Virus record (IMG/VR): IMGVR_UViG_3300018036_001638
Span: 1 to 22,454 of that record
Direction: 5' to 3' (one strand)
Length of the DNA: 22,454 bases
Source of the DNA: a virus
Below are positions 1-7,450 of the stretch, piece by piece. Made by a program: the position numbers and the translations under genes. The notes beneath the pieces are model-generated. The model saw nothing but the letters and a program-made list of their open reading frames with translations. It did no database searches and had not been told where the DNA came from. Each line of letters begins with the position of its first letter. Positions within the stretch are counted from its first letter, which is position 1.

Positions 1-2079
1 AATGCAGGTCAAGAATTTACCAGATTGTCTACAGTAACTATCAAAGGTAGTAACTTAGGCGGCACAGATGTCGACAATGATATAGTTGTTACAATTACAA
101 CAGTTGATGCTAATGGCGGAGTTACTGATTTTGACTTTGCAGGTATAGGACGTAAAGGTTACTTTGTAGCACTAGCAGATGGTAACTTCTACACAAGTGT
201 AGACGGAACTACAGGTTCAAGTTGGACAGCAATTACACAAACTGGCGATCATCAAAACTTAGCAAGTACATTGCAAAATGACGGTTCGTCAACATTTAAA
301 CCACATGCTGCAGTTGCAACGAGAGTAAGTTCAAATACAGTAAGTGTAAGTGTAGACGAAACATTAGGTACTTGGGCTAACAAAACACTTAGTGATCTTA
401 CAGCAGGTACAGTGATGAGTGTAGCGCAAGGTTATATTGCTACAGGAACAAACAAGTTTATTGTAATATCTAACTCAGATCAAGATGTTGCATACTCACA
501 GGATGGTGGAACTAACTGGGCAACACATGCAACAGCTTTACCAGGAACTGGTTATGATTGTTTAACATACGGTAAAGGACAGTTTGTAGCACTAGATTCA
601 GGAAGTACAAATGCTGTTACATCACCAGATGGTGAAACATGGACAGCTAGAACACTTCCAAACAGTAAAACATGGATTGATGTAGTTTGGGGTAACGGAA
701 TATATGTTGCACTAGCAAGCGATACAGGTGCTAACAATATGGCATATAGTATTGATGGCATTACATGGACAGCAGCAAGCACACCAAATGCAACAGCTAC
801 ACCAAGTGGACTTGCATACGGACAGGGTGTATTTGTAATTACATACAGTGACGATGAAACAATAATTGGTGAGTCATTTGATGGTGTTACATGGACAGAA
901 GTTACTGGCTTAACAGATATTGGTGAAAAAGTAGCATTTGGTAATCCACATACAATTGGTGCAACAACACCAATAGGTAGATTTATAAGTGTTGATGACA
1001 CAACTAATACAGCAAAAGCAATATTTAGAGGAGCTCCTGCACTAGGTAGAGCAGGCGTTGCTAACCAGAAAATATTCGAAGTAAGAATGACAGAACCAGG
1101 AAGTGGATACGAAAGTACACCTCCTACATTAACAGTTACTGATCCAGGCAACATTGAAGACGTTGTTTTGATTGCTAAAATTGGCAATGGCGCACTAGCT
1201 AATCCAACTTTTGTTAATAGAGGTACAGGATTTATTACAGCAAGTGCAGAGATTGATGGTCCATTATCAAATGGTGGTGCAGACTTTACACAAAACGGAC
1301 AGTTTGTTGCTGTTAGAAGATTGTCAGCTACACCAGTAAATGGTTCAAACGTTGTGTTTGATAGTTTACCAGGACAGTTCTTTAAACTAGTTAATACAGT
1401 TTCACTAGTAGGATTAAATGACGGTTCTAAAACAGCATTCTTACAATTATCACCAGATATGAGTATTACAGATGCTCCTGCAGACGGTGATCCAGTAACA
1501 ATGCGTATTAGATTTAGTCAAGTACGTTTGACAGGACACGATTTCCTAGATATTGGTACTGGCGGCTTTACTACAACAAATTATCCTGGAGTACCAAGTA
1601 TTGCTCCGGATCAAGCTAAAGAAACCAAAGACGACAACGGTGGAAGAGTGTTCTTCACAGCTACTGACCAAGATGGTAACTTTAGAGTTGGTGACTTGTT
1701 CAGTATTGAACAGGCAACGGGTGTTGCAACATTGAACGCTGAAGCGTTTAACATTGCAGGACTACAAGAACTATCACTAGGTGAAGTTACACTAGGTGGT
1801 AACTCAGCAAGTATTAGCGAGTTTAGTACAGATCCATTCTTTACAGCTAATAGTGATACAGTTGTACCAACACAGAGAGCGGTGAAAGCATACATCGAAG
1901 CCCAAATTGGTGGCGGTGGTGCTACACTAAACGTCAACAGTGTAACAGCTGGTGACATATTCATCAACACTAACCAAATAACAACGGTTAGTGGAGAACA
2001 GATAAATATAAAAGCAAATGTAAACTTTACAGGTAGCGTACTTGGTTTACCAATGGCATATAACTACTTTTTAAGATAA
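1..2079 (+). CDS. Large virion structural/tail protein, 5' truncated, with sialidase-like repeats
   Basis: The reading frame is open from base 1, so the true start lies upstream; the first in-frame TTG at 25 is not a credible start because coding continues before it. The visible part is about 692 residues. Near the N end is a segment with the sequence TIKGSNLGGTD, of a type repeated in cyanophage virion proteins. Bases ~160-909 encode five degenerate repeats of the form (F/Y)V(A/V/I)...S.DG..W(T/A), resembling BNR/sialidase-type beta-propeller blades. The C-terminal third has landmarks of T4-like cyanophage structural proteins: HDFLDIGTGGF, TDQDGNFRVGDLFS, a VPTQRAVKAYIEAQIGGGG segment and a LNVNSVTAG segment. 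No signal peptide or membrane segment is visible. It is followed after 15 nt by a small virion gene. Role inferred: baseplate or tail-fibre-associated protein, with the propeller possibly binding glycans. No catalytic sialidase residues can be claimed. Confident as a phage structural protein, uncertain as to exact location in the virion. Confidence 0.85.
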   Translation, partial: NAGQEFTRLSTVTIKGSNLGGTDVDNDIVVTITTVDANGGVTDFDFAGIGRKGYFVALADGNFYTSVDGTTGSSWTAITQTGDHQNLASTLQNDGSSTFKPHAAVATRVSSNTVSVSVDETLGTWANKTLSDLTAGTVMSVAQGYIATGTNKFIVISNSDQDVAYSQDGGTNWATHATALPGTGYDCLTYGKGQFVALDSGSTNAVTSPDGETWTARTLPNSKTWIDVVWGNGIYVALASDTGANNMAYSIDGITWTAASTPNATATPSGLAYGQGVFVITYSDDETIIGESFDGVTWTEVTGLTDIGEKVAFGNPHTIGATTPIGRFISVDDTTNTAKAIFRGAPALGRAGVANQKIFEVRMTEPGSGYESTPPTLTVTDPGNIEDVVLIAKIGNGALANPTFVNRGTGFITASAEIDGPLSNGGADFTQNGQFVAVRRLSATPVNGSNVVFDSLPGQFFKLVNTVSLVGLNDGSKTAFLQLSPDMSITDAPADGDPVTMRIRFSQVRLTGHDFLDIGTGGFTTTNYPGVPSIAPDQAKETKDDNGGRVFFTATDQDGNFRVGDLFSIEQATGVATLNAEAFNIAGLQELSLGEVTLGGNSASISEFSTDPFFTANSDTVVPTQRAVKAYIEAQIGGGGATLNVNSVTAGDIFINTNQITTVSGEQINIKANVNFTGSVLGLPMAYNYFLR
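160..909 (+). repeat. Five BNR/sialidase-like blade repeats within the large virion protein
   Basis: Five diverged protein-level repeats share a beta-strand (YFVALADG, FIVISNSD, FVALDSGS, YVALASDT, FVITYSDD) followed 10-15 residues later by S.DG..W. Approximate positions are 160-234, 453-529, 580-660, 700-780 and 829-909. This spacing is typical of propeller blades with Asp-box-like turns. They are visible by eye in translation only; the DNA is too diverged to align as a nucleotide repeat. Confidence 0.6.
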
Positions 2080-2094
2080 ACGGAGAAAAAGAAA

Positions 2095-2415
2095 ATGGCA
2101 ACAGGAATATTAGGAACAGCAGACATATCAGCGGCAACAAATACCACTGTATATACTGTACCTGCAGATACGTTTGCGGTTGTAACTGTAAATGTAACGA
2201 ATAGAAACACAGCATCCAGAGATGTAAGGGTAGCAATATCAGCTACTGGAACACCAACTAATGCTGAATATTTAGAATTTGATACCGAACTACTAGGAAA
2301 TGGTAGTCTAGAGCGTGGCGGAATTGTGCTAGATGCAACAAAAAATGTTGTTGTATATTCAAACAGTACTGATGTAAATGCTGTAGTATATGGTATAGAA
2401 ACAGCAACAGCATAA
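2095..2415 (+). CDS. Small virion structural protein, 106 aa, unknown
   Basis: This 106-residue protein starts at ATG 2095, preceded by GGAGAAAAAG as a ribosome binding site. It is predicted all-beta: alternating Val/Thr-rich strands such as TVYTVPADTFAVVTVNVTN and VVVYSNSTDVNAVVYG, with no cysteine, signal peptide or membrane segment. Its size and composition resemble short beta-sandwich proteins encoded next to tail fibres in marine T4-like phages. It lies 15 nt after the large structural gene and 10 nt before the next tail-fibre gene, so it is almost certainly co-transcribed with them. I do not recognise a named family; a role as a tail-fibre connector or decoration protein is inference from position only. 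A 119-codon open frame on the opposite strand is a shadow of this gene. Confidence 0.8.
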   Translation: MATGILGTADISAATNTTVYTVPADTFAVVTVNVTNRNTASRDVRVAISATGTPTNAEYLEFDTELLGNGSLERGGIVLDATKNVVVYSNSTDVNAVVYGIETATA

Positions 2416-2425
2416 AGGAGCAACC

Positions 2426-3127
2426 ATGCGCAGGATTAACACAGGAACAGTTGGAAGACCTCTACTAGCACGATTGGTGAGTGTTGACAACAAATTATCT
2501 AGTCTAGTTCCGAATGAAAATATTACAATAGAACCAAATGGCTCAGGTGATGTTATTATTCCAGCGAATCCGCAATTACTAGTACAAAATACCACAGCAG
2601 CAAGTTCAACATCAACAGGTTCACTTGTAGTAAGTGGAGGAATAGGTGTTGCGGCAAATAGTTATTTCGGCGGCAATATAAACGCTTCAGGGCATTTAAC
2701 ATCACAATATTTAACAGCGGCAGCTTCAACACATATGACAATACCAAGTGGTACAACAGCACAACGCCCCGGCTCTCCGTCCGAAGGCTTTGTACGTTTT
2801 AACACTGATTATGGTCATTTAGAATGGTATACTGGTTCAGCTTGGACAGTAGGCGGATTTCAAAACGTTGCTGTTACAGGCGGAAGAACAACATTAAGTT
2901 GGCAAACAAACTGGGTACAAGGTAACCACACAGTTACACTACCAAGTTCGCCAGCACAAGGTGATAGAGTTAGATTTTTCTTAGTAAGCGGATCCAACTT
3001 TACAGTTGCTAGGAATGGTAAATTAATTAACGGTGACGCATCAAACCTAACAGTTACAACAGAAGATGCAGCGTTTGAAATGGTGTTCCACAATAACACT
3101 TACGGATGGCGTATCTTTACAATCTAA
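2426..3127 (+). CDS. Tail-fibre-like protein, 233 aa
   Basis: ATG 2426 follows an AAGGAG site. Residues ~50-90 contain the tail-fibre segment TSTGSLVVSGGIGVAANSYF, a form repeated in long fibres of T4-like marine phages. Residues ~109-127 contain GTTAQRPGSPSEGFVRFNT, a short motif common just before the distal domain of phage fibres. The C-terminal part (about 145-233) is a beta-rich tip with NFTVARNGKLINGDASNL and a closing GWRIFTI, like small receptor-binding tips with surface loops. No cysteine is present, in sharp contrast to the three genes that follow. Position between a baseplate-like gene and three putative adhesins supports a tail-fibre role. The receptor is unknown. Assignment as a fibre is confident; being a short tail fibre versus a distal fibre segment is open. 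Confidence 0.82.
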   Translation: MRRINTGTVGRPLLARLVSVDNKLSSLVPNENITIEPNGSGDVIIPANPQLLVQNTTAASSTSTGSLVVSGGIGVAANSYFGGNINASGHLTSQYLTAAASTHMTIPSGTTAQRPGSPSEGFVRFNTDYGHLEWYTGSAWTVGGFQNVAVTGGRTTLSWQTNWVQGNHTVTLPSSPAQGDRVRFFLVSGSNFTVARNGKLINGDASNLTVTTEDAAFEMVFHNNTYGWRIFTI

Positions 3128-3142
3128 TAGGAGCAAAGTTGA

Positions 3143-3925
3143 ATGGCAACTTACGATAGTTATAAAAAAGTTACAAATGAACAAATCATTGATGGTACAG
3201 TTACCGAAGATAAAATGGCAACTGGTACTAGACATAGATTATGTACAAAGTGGCTAATCGGTAACGCATGTCGTTGCTCAGCAGGTTGTTGTTGTTTATG
3301 GACAGTACCAGCATGTACTAGACGTGTACATTTTGAATTATGGGCAGCAGGCGGTAACGGAAATGGTGCATGTTCATGTAATAGATGTCATCATTATCAA
3401 GGCGCAGGCGGCGGCTCTTATAACCAAAAATCAATTAGTACCTCACCAGGATGTACATATAGAATGTGTGCAGGTGGAGTATACAGATGTTTGAGTAGAA
3501 ACTGTTCTGCTTGTAACGGATGTATTTCATATGTTTGCGGATACAATGCTTGTCAACTATGTACAGTGGGCGGACGTTGTGCAAACGCCAACACAGATTG
3601 GACAAACTATTGTTTCAGTTGTTGGGGTTGTTGTATTGGACCAGGATGCGGAACAGGCAGAGGGCAAATGCACATTATGAGTCACATAGGACATTTTAGT
3701 GGTATTTTTAACTGTCACTGTCACCATCAATATGTTAGACCAACAGCAGCACCTATGCTAGGCGGACAAGTTTCGATGTCACAATCAGTATGTTGGATAC
3801 GTTGTGGTTGTTGGATTGCACCTCCAGGACATGGTGGACAAGGTGCTATGTCATCATACTGTGGACGTTGCTGTGGCCAAGGTGGTACAGGCGGACCAGG
3901 AGTAGTAAAATTAACATTTACGTAA
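3143..3925 (+). CDS. Cysteine-rich glycine-rich putative tail adhesin, paralogue 1
   Basis: 260 residues with 33 cysteines (about 1 in 8) and clustered histidines. ATG 3143 is preceded by AGGAG. The N end (MATYDSYKKV...IIDGTV) is shared with both following genes and looks like a virion-attachment segment. After it come CRCSAGCCCLWTVP (43-56), FELWAAGGNGNG (64-75), ACSCNRCHH (77-84), a CTYRMCAGGVYRCLSRNC block (104-121), NCHCHHQ (190-196), CWIRCGCW (217-224) and CGRCCGQGGTGGPGVVKLTF near the C end. The W.VP...(E/D)LWGAGG.G start and GGTGGPG(V/L)VK(L/V)TY end match the general layout of phage glycine-rich tail/adhesin domains, but with Cys at many positions. Cysteine could be disulphide-bonded or metal-binding; neither is shown. 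No signal peptide. Role as a virion adhesin is inferred from context and the glycine-rich frame. The function is unknown. Confidence 0.85.
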   Translation: MATYDSYKKVTNEQIIDGTVTEDKMATGTRHRLCTKWLIGNACRCSAGCCCLWTVPACTRRVHFELWAAGGNGNGACSCNRCHHYQGAGGGSYNQKSISTSPGCTYRMCAGGVYRCLSRNCSACNGCISYVCGYNACQLCTVGGRCANANTDWTNYCFSCWGCCIGPGCGTGRGQMHIMSHIGHFSGIFNCHCHHQYVRPTAAPMLGGQVSMSQSVCWIRCGCWIAPPGHGGQGAMSSYCGRCCGQGGTGGPGVVKLTFT

Positions 3926-3935
3926 GGAATTATTA

Positions 3936-4715
3936 ATGGCAAGTTATGCAAGTTATAAAAAGGTACACGGCGACCAAATGGTTAATGGAACATTAACTGA
4001 TAATGATATTAATACAAATACATTATATAATTACGGTGTAAAGTGGATATCAGGTGTACCATGCAGATGCAGTAGCGGTTGCTGTTGCAACTGGACTGTA
4101 CCTACTGGCGTATGCAGATTAACTATAGATTTATGGGGAGCAGGTGGCAACGGATCAGGTGCTTGTTCATGTAATAGATGTCATCACTTTAAAGCAGCAA
4201 TGGGCGGAAGCCATAATACTAAATCATTAGGAACAAGACCAGGTTGTACATATAGATTATGTGCAGCAGGTGTTTATAGATGTCTAAGTCGTAACTGTAC
4301 AAGTTGTAACGGATGTACAACTTACGCAAATGGATATAATTTATCAGGATTTTGTGCTTGTGGAGGATACAGAGCAGAAGCAAATACTTCATGGTCAACA
4401 GCATGTTTCTATACAAATGTATATTGTAGATGTCCAACACACAACAATGGCGAAATGTATGTTGTTCCAAACAACCCAGGATGGTCAACAGCATCAGGAT
4501 ATTGTCATTGTCACCCACAAGAAATACACCAAGGTGTTGCACCAATAATTGGCGGAACAAGTTCACAAGGCATTAGACAATGTTGGATACGTTGCGGCAA
4601 CTTTAGTGTACCATACGGAACAGGCGGACAAAGTGCAATGAATACTTATTGCGGACGTTGCTGTGGACAAGGCGGCACCGGCGGCGGTGGCTTAATTAGA
4701 GTAACATATATTTAG
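3936..4715 (+). CDS. Cysteine-rich glycine-rich putative tail adhesin, paralogue 2
   Basis: 259 residues, 27 cysteines; starts at ATG 3936, 10 nt after the previous stop, with an AAGGA site. It shares the framework of its neighbours: N-terminal MASYASYKKV, CRCSSGCCCNWTVP, LWGAGGNGSGACSCNRCHH, CTYRLCAAGVYRCLSRNC, CNGC, YCHCHPQE, CWIRCG and YCGRCCGQGGTGG. It is the most diverged copy. It lacks the cysteine before the first cluster, the GCCIGPGC-type cluster and one cysteine of the CWIRCGCW motif (here CWIRCGNF). Framework cysteines are conserved while the middle (about 130-195) varies, which is what one would expect of a conserved scaffold with a variable surface. The order of events in the triplication cannot be set by eye. 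Confidence 0.85.
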   Translation: MASYASYKKVHGDQMVNGTLTDNDINTNTLYNYGVKWISGVPCRCSSGCCCNWTVPTGVCRLTIDLWGAGGNGSGACSCNRCHHFKAAMGGSHNTKSLGTRPGCTYRLCAAGVYRCLSRNCTSCNGCTTYANGYNLSGFCACGGYRAEANTSWSTACFYTNVYCRCPTHNNGEMYVVPNNPGWSTASGYCHCHPQEIHQGVAPIIGGTSSQGIRQCWIRCGNFSVPYGTGGQSAMNTYCGRCCGQGGTGGGGLIRVTYI

Positions 4716-4723
4716 GAACAAAC

Positions 4724-5533
4724 ATGGCAAGTTATAGAAGTTATAAAAAAGTTACAGGGGCACAAGTAGTTGACGGAGCAGTTGATGCAAACAACTTTGC
4801 AGCAGGAGTGAGAGACAACTGGTGTGTGAAATGGACATGGGGAAATCCGTGTAGATGTTCAGCTGGTTGTTGTTGTTTATGGACAGTACCTAGTCAAGTA
4901 CGTAACTTAAACTTTGAACTATGGGGTGCTGGCGGCAACGGCGCAGGAGCATGTTCTTGTAACAGATGTCAACACTTTGGACCTCCAGGCGGAGGAGCAT
5001 ACACAAGTAAATCTATAACTACAACATCTGGTTGCACATATAGAATGTGTGCTGCGGGTGTTTATAGATGCCTAAGTAGAGAATGTAACGGCTGTAATGG
5101 TTGTTCATCTTTTGTATGTGGATCAGGAATTTGTGTATGTGCATGTGGTGGACAAAGAGGTTGTGCAAACAGTTCTTGGACAGATAACTGTCACTCTAGT
5201 ATGCCATATTGTGTCAGACCAGGATGTAACGGTACAAGTGCAAGTGGAGACTATGTAGGTTATACACACGGTGGTAACTTCCAGGGTGCTTCAGCTTATA
5301 TGTATCCAGGCAGTGCTTGTCACTGTTGGAAACACATAGGACACTCATCAGGTGCTGTAGCAATGAATACAGGACACGCAGAACAGAATTCAAACTATTG
5401 CTGGATTAGATGCGGATGCTGGATTGCACCATATGGCCAAGGCGGCCAGAGTGCAACATCAAACTATTGTGGTAGATGCTGTGGTCAAGGCGGTACAGGC
5501 GGGCCAGGACTAGTAAAATTAACATACTATTAA
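4724..5533 (+). CDS. Cysteine-rich glycine-rich putative tail adhesin, paralogue 3
   Basis: 269 residues, 31 cysteines; ATG 4724, 8 nt after the previous stop, with an AGGA site inside the upstream stop region. It carries the same framework: MASYRSYKKV, CRCSAGCCCLWTVP, LWGAGGNGAGACSCNRCQH, CTYRMCAAGVYRCLSREC, CNGCNGC, ACHCWKHIGH, YCWIRCGCWIAP and YCGRCCGQGGTGGPGLVKLT. It is closer to paralogue 1 than paralogue 2 is: both keep CWIRCGCWIAP and an HIGH(F/S)SG segment. Its variable middle is longer, with GNFQGASAYMYPG. It is followed by a late-promoter-like motif and then a tail-assembly-chaperone-like gene, consistent with a distal tail component. Function is inferred, as for the other two copies. 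Confidence 0.85.
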   Translation: MASYRSYKKVTGAQVVDGAVDANNFAAGVRDNWCVKWTWGNPCRCSAGCCCLWTVPSQVRNLNFELWGAGGNGAGACSCNRCQHFGPPGGGAYTSKSITTTSGCTYRMCAAGVYRCLSRECNGCNGCSSFVCGSGICVCACGGQRGCANSSWTDNCHSSMPYCVRPGCNGTSASGDYVGYTHGGNFQGASAYMYPGSACHCWKHIGHSSGAVAMNTGHAEQNSNYCWIRCGCWIAPYGQGGQSATSNYCGRCCGQGGTGGPGLVKLTYY

Positions 5534-5534
5534 T

Positions 5535-5546
5535 AATAAATAAATA
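5535..5546 (+). promoter_or_regulatory. Late-promoter-like motif, two overlapping AATAAATA copies
   Basis: The 36-nt gap between 5533 and 5570 holds AATAAATAAATA, i.e. two overlapping copies of AATAAATA. T4 late promoters centre on TATAAATA, and marine T4-like phages use a close NATAAATA form. The same octamer occurs at 6368 and 15778, each time in a gap just upstream of a gene. A ribosome binding site (AGGAG, 5554-5558) follows. Confidence 0.5.
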
Positions 5547-5569
5547 GTAATACAGGAGAAAAAAATATT

Positions 5570-6298
5570 ATGCCTATGATACAATTTAACTACACGTACA
5601 ACGTTCCAAACGAACTGTGTGTAGACCATACTTTTACAGATGGAAATACAAGAACGGCTCAGTACGATGGACCTGATAAAATTTTCTTCATTGTTAACAA
5701 CGAAACAGGTAGAGAAGAATTAGGACCAATAACTGAGATAGAAAAAAATGACGGACGTCCAATTCCAGATAATTGCAGATATGTTGAAGTAGATGCAACA
5801 GAATATCCAGAGTTATGCCAATTACGCGGGCCAGTAATTGACGAAATGGAAGAAGATCATACCAGTGACGCAACGCCAACAGGAGCAACTAAGGTTGCAG
5901 GATATGCACCTTTCACATATCAAACACCAGTATTGCCATATCAATTTTTAGATTCAGAGAAGGTTACTTTTGACGCAGATGGAGTCCCAACTATACCAGT
6001 TAAAGAACCAAGAGACACTGTAATGGGAATTGACATTGAAAGAGATATAACTTGGGACGATGTAAGAGCAAAACGTAATCAGTTTTTGAAAAACAGTGAT
6101 AGTGAAATAACTGACGACATGCCAGCTGATCTAAGAACTCAATGGTTAGACTATCGTCAAAGATTACGTGACTGGCCAACTGTAATGCAAAACGCTGGTG
6201 TATCACCATTATTTGCATATTACATGGAACCAATTCAAGTTGGAGCAGATCCAGAAACAGGAATGGTTGATCCAGATACAGATACAGTCGTAATGTAA
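5570..6298 (+). CDS. Tail protein with C-terminal tail-assembly-chaperone-like domain, 242 aa
   Basis: ATG 5570 sits 11 nt after AGGAG; a second in-frame ATG at 5576 is a possible alternative. The N-terminal half is acidic and beta-rich with no recognised motif. Residues ~162-203 read WDDVRAKRNQFLKNSDSEIT then MPADLRTQWLDYRQRLRDWP. This matches the phage tail-assembly-chaperone pattern in which an R..RN.LL..SD signature is followed by W..YRQ.LRD.P. In many phages such proteins are encoded directly after the fibre or adhesin gene they help fold or attach, and here the gene follows three putative adhesins. I infer that it assists assembly of those adhesins or the fibre. The C-terminal tail is acidic (DPDTDTVV). 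It is the last gene before a strong hairpin terminator. Confidence 0.75.
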   Translation: MPMIQFNYTYNVPNELCVDHTFTDGNTRTAQYDGPDKIFFIVNNETGREELGPITEIEKNDGRPIPDNCRYVEVDATEYPELCQLRGPVIDEMEEDHTSDATPTGATKVAGYAPFTYQTPVLPYQFLDSEKVTFDADGVPTIPVKEPRDTVMGIDIERDITWDDVRAKRNQFLKNSDSEITDDMPADLRTQWLDYRQRLRDWPTVMQNAGVSPLFAYYMEPIQVGADPETGMVDPDTDTVVM

Positions 6299-6310
6299 TA
6301 AACAAATTCT

Positions 6311-6345
6311 AAAGCGAGCGTAACTTAATTGTTGCGTTCGCTTTT
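6311..6345 (+). terminator. Hairpin terminator ending the first structural block
   Basis: The left arm AAAGCGAGCGTAAC (6311-6324), loop TTAATT and right arm GTTGCGTTCGCTTT (6331-6344) pair along 14 positions, 12 Watson-Crick and two G-U. The right arm runs into TTTT. It begins 12 nt after the stop of the chaperone-like gene. It is by far the strongest hairpin in the window and is well placed to stop rightward late transcription before the metabolic island. Confidence 0.8.
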
Positions 6346-6367
6346 CCGCCTCATTTAAAAAAACCTC

Positions 6368-6406
6368 AATAAATATCTTGTATAATCACTAATATGGTGT
6401 TATAAT
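6368..6406 (+). promoter_or_regulatory. Promoter region of the metabolic island
   Basis: Two candidate promoters are present. AATAAATA at 6368-6375 matches the T4-like late motif. TTGTAT (6378-6383), a 17-nt spacer and TATAAT (6401-6406) match a host sigma70-type promoter with a perfect -10 box. That would put the transcript start near 6413 and leave a very short leader before the AAGGAG site at 6416-6421. The pair suggests the island could be read both early/middle and late. This is motif evidence only. Confidence 0.55.
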
Positions 6407-6427
6407 AAACACTATAAGGAGTTTAAC

Positions 6428-7450
6428 TTGACAAGATCTACAGCATTTTTTATTAACGGTGGCGCAGGACGTGTGATATGTTCTTTGCCTGCTTTCGAAT
6501 TATACGAAAAAGAAAATCCAGATGATGACTTTATTATTGTATGCGAAGGTGGTATGGACTTTTACAAAGGTCATCCTACACTACATAATAGAGCATATGA
6601 CCATTGGCACAAAGGACTGTTTGAAGAACATATAAAAGACAGAGATTGTGTAACCCCTGAACCATACAGAGTTTGGGAATACTATAATCAAAAATGTGAT
6701 CTTACACAAGCATTTGATATAGCAATCAATAATAAAGGATTACGTAAAGTAGGCGATCCAAAAATATTTACAAACAAGCAAGAAATTGTACAGGCTGCAA
6801 CTATTGTTGAAGAAATAAAACAAGGAACAGGAAAAGACAAAGTCTTAGTTGTTCAGCCATTTGGTAGAACTACAGAAACACACGGCGACTTTATTGTTGA
6901 CCCTACAAGTAGAAGTTTTCAACTTAATAATATTGTAGACATTATTAATATTCTAAAAAAAGAATATGCTGTTATTATAATGAGTGAGATACCTGTACCG
7001 TTAGAAGAAAAAGAAAATAAAGAATATCCAGTTGCACAGCCACAAATACCTGACTTGCGTATATGGGCAGGTGTTATTGATGTAGCAGATCATTTCCTAG
7101 GTTGCGATAGTTTAGGTCAGCATATGGTAAAAGCATTAGGTGGCACAGCAACTATTATAACAGGATCAACGTATCCAATAAACATATCATATCCTGATGA
7201 TCCTAAGTTTGATATTATAGATGTAGGTGACGGGAAACGTGTATATGCGCCAATACGTTTAACTATGGAAGAAGAACAAGATAGGCATAACGATGAAGTT
7301 ATGGAACTAACAACAAAACAAATAGATGAAATTTGTAATAGTGTAAGAAAACATTTAGGCAAAGGTGCAACAACAAAAGTACCTGAAACTAAAAAACAAA
7401 TGCAAAAATTAGTGCCTGGTAATACTAATTTAATTGGAGATAAAAAATAA
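6428..7450 (+). CDS. GT9 (heptosyltransferase)-like glycosyltransferase
   Basis: 340 residues. The start is TTG at 6428, chosen because AAGGAG (6416-6421) lies 6 nt upstream and the N-terminal glycine motif FINGGAGRVICSLPAF would be lost from any later start (the next Met is residue 43). That motif resembles the G.GD.l...P loop of GT-B heptosyltransferases. Residues 223-239 (FLGCDSLGQHMVKALGG) match the GT9 donor-site signature, roughly (F/I)GxDSGxxHxAxAxG. Members of that family transfer heptose from ADP-heptose to LPS core in the cytoplasm. Three ADP-heptose biosynthesis genes downstream make a heptose donor plausible. The C-terminal 35 residues are Lys-rich and probably outside the fold. 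It is the first gene of the island and overlaps the carbamoyltransferase by 1 nt (TAATG). The fold call is good; donor and acceptor are inferred. Confidence 0.7.
   Translation: MTRSTAFFINGGAGRVICSLPAFELYEKENPDDDFIIVCEGGMDFYKGHPTLHNRAYDHWHKGLFEEHIKDRDCVTPEPYRVWEYYNQKCDLTQAFDIAINNKGLRKVGDPKIFTNKQEIVQAATIVEEIKQGTGKDKVLVVQPFGRTTETHGDFIVDPTSRSFQLNNIVDIINILKKEYAVIIMSEIPVPLEEKENKEYPVAQPQIPDLRIWAGVIDVADHFLGCDSLGQHMVKALGGTATIITGSTYPINISYPDDPKFDIIDVGDGKRVYAPIRLTMEEEQDRHNDEVMELTTKQIDEICNSVRKHLGKGATTKVPETKKQMQKLVPGNTNLIGDKK

Larger units (their letters stand above)
3143..5533 (+). repeat. Tandem triplication of a cysteine-rich adhesin gene
   Basis: Three consecutive genes encode proteins of 260, 259 and 269 residues with the same cysteine framework and the same N- and C-terminal segments. 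Stretches such as the codons for ACSCNRC and YCGRCCGQGGTGG are also similar at the DNA level. Spacers are only 10 and 8 nt. This is best read as local gene duplication followed by divergence of the central segment. Confidence 0.85.

Noticed and set aside
552-1187. Leftward open frame of 211 codons
   Set aside because: It lies wholly inside the large virion gene, has no plausible ribosome binding site or domain pattern, and reads as low-complexity Val/Pro/Ser typical of the antisense of Thr/Gly-rich coding sequence.
2000-2008. GATAAATA late-promoter-like match
   Set aside because: It lies inside the coding region of the large virion gene, and such an AT-rich octamer is expected by chance in this sequence.
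2064-2423. Leftward open frame of 119 codons opposite the 106-aa virion gene
   Set aside because: It is a near-perfect shadow of the forward gene, which has a good start site and fits the operon.
4219-4566. Leftward open frame of 115 codons opposite the second cysteine-rich gene
   Set aside because: Leu/Tyr/Ile-rich translation with no motif. The forward frame has two clear paralogues, which settles the coding strand.
3143-5533. Reading the cysteine-rich proteins as zinc-finger regulators or metallothioneins
   Set aside because: They are 260-269 residues on a glycine-rich tail-domain frame, lie in tail genes, and have no basic DNA-binding character or repeated finger spacing.
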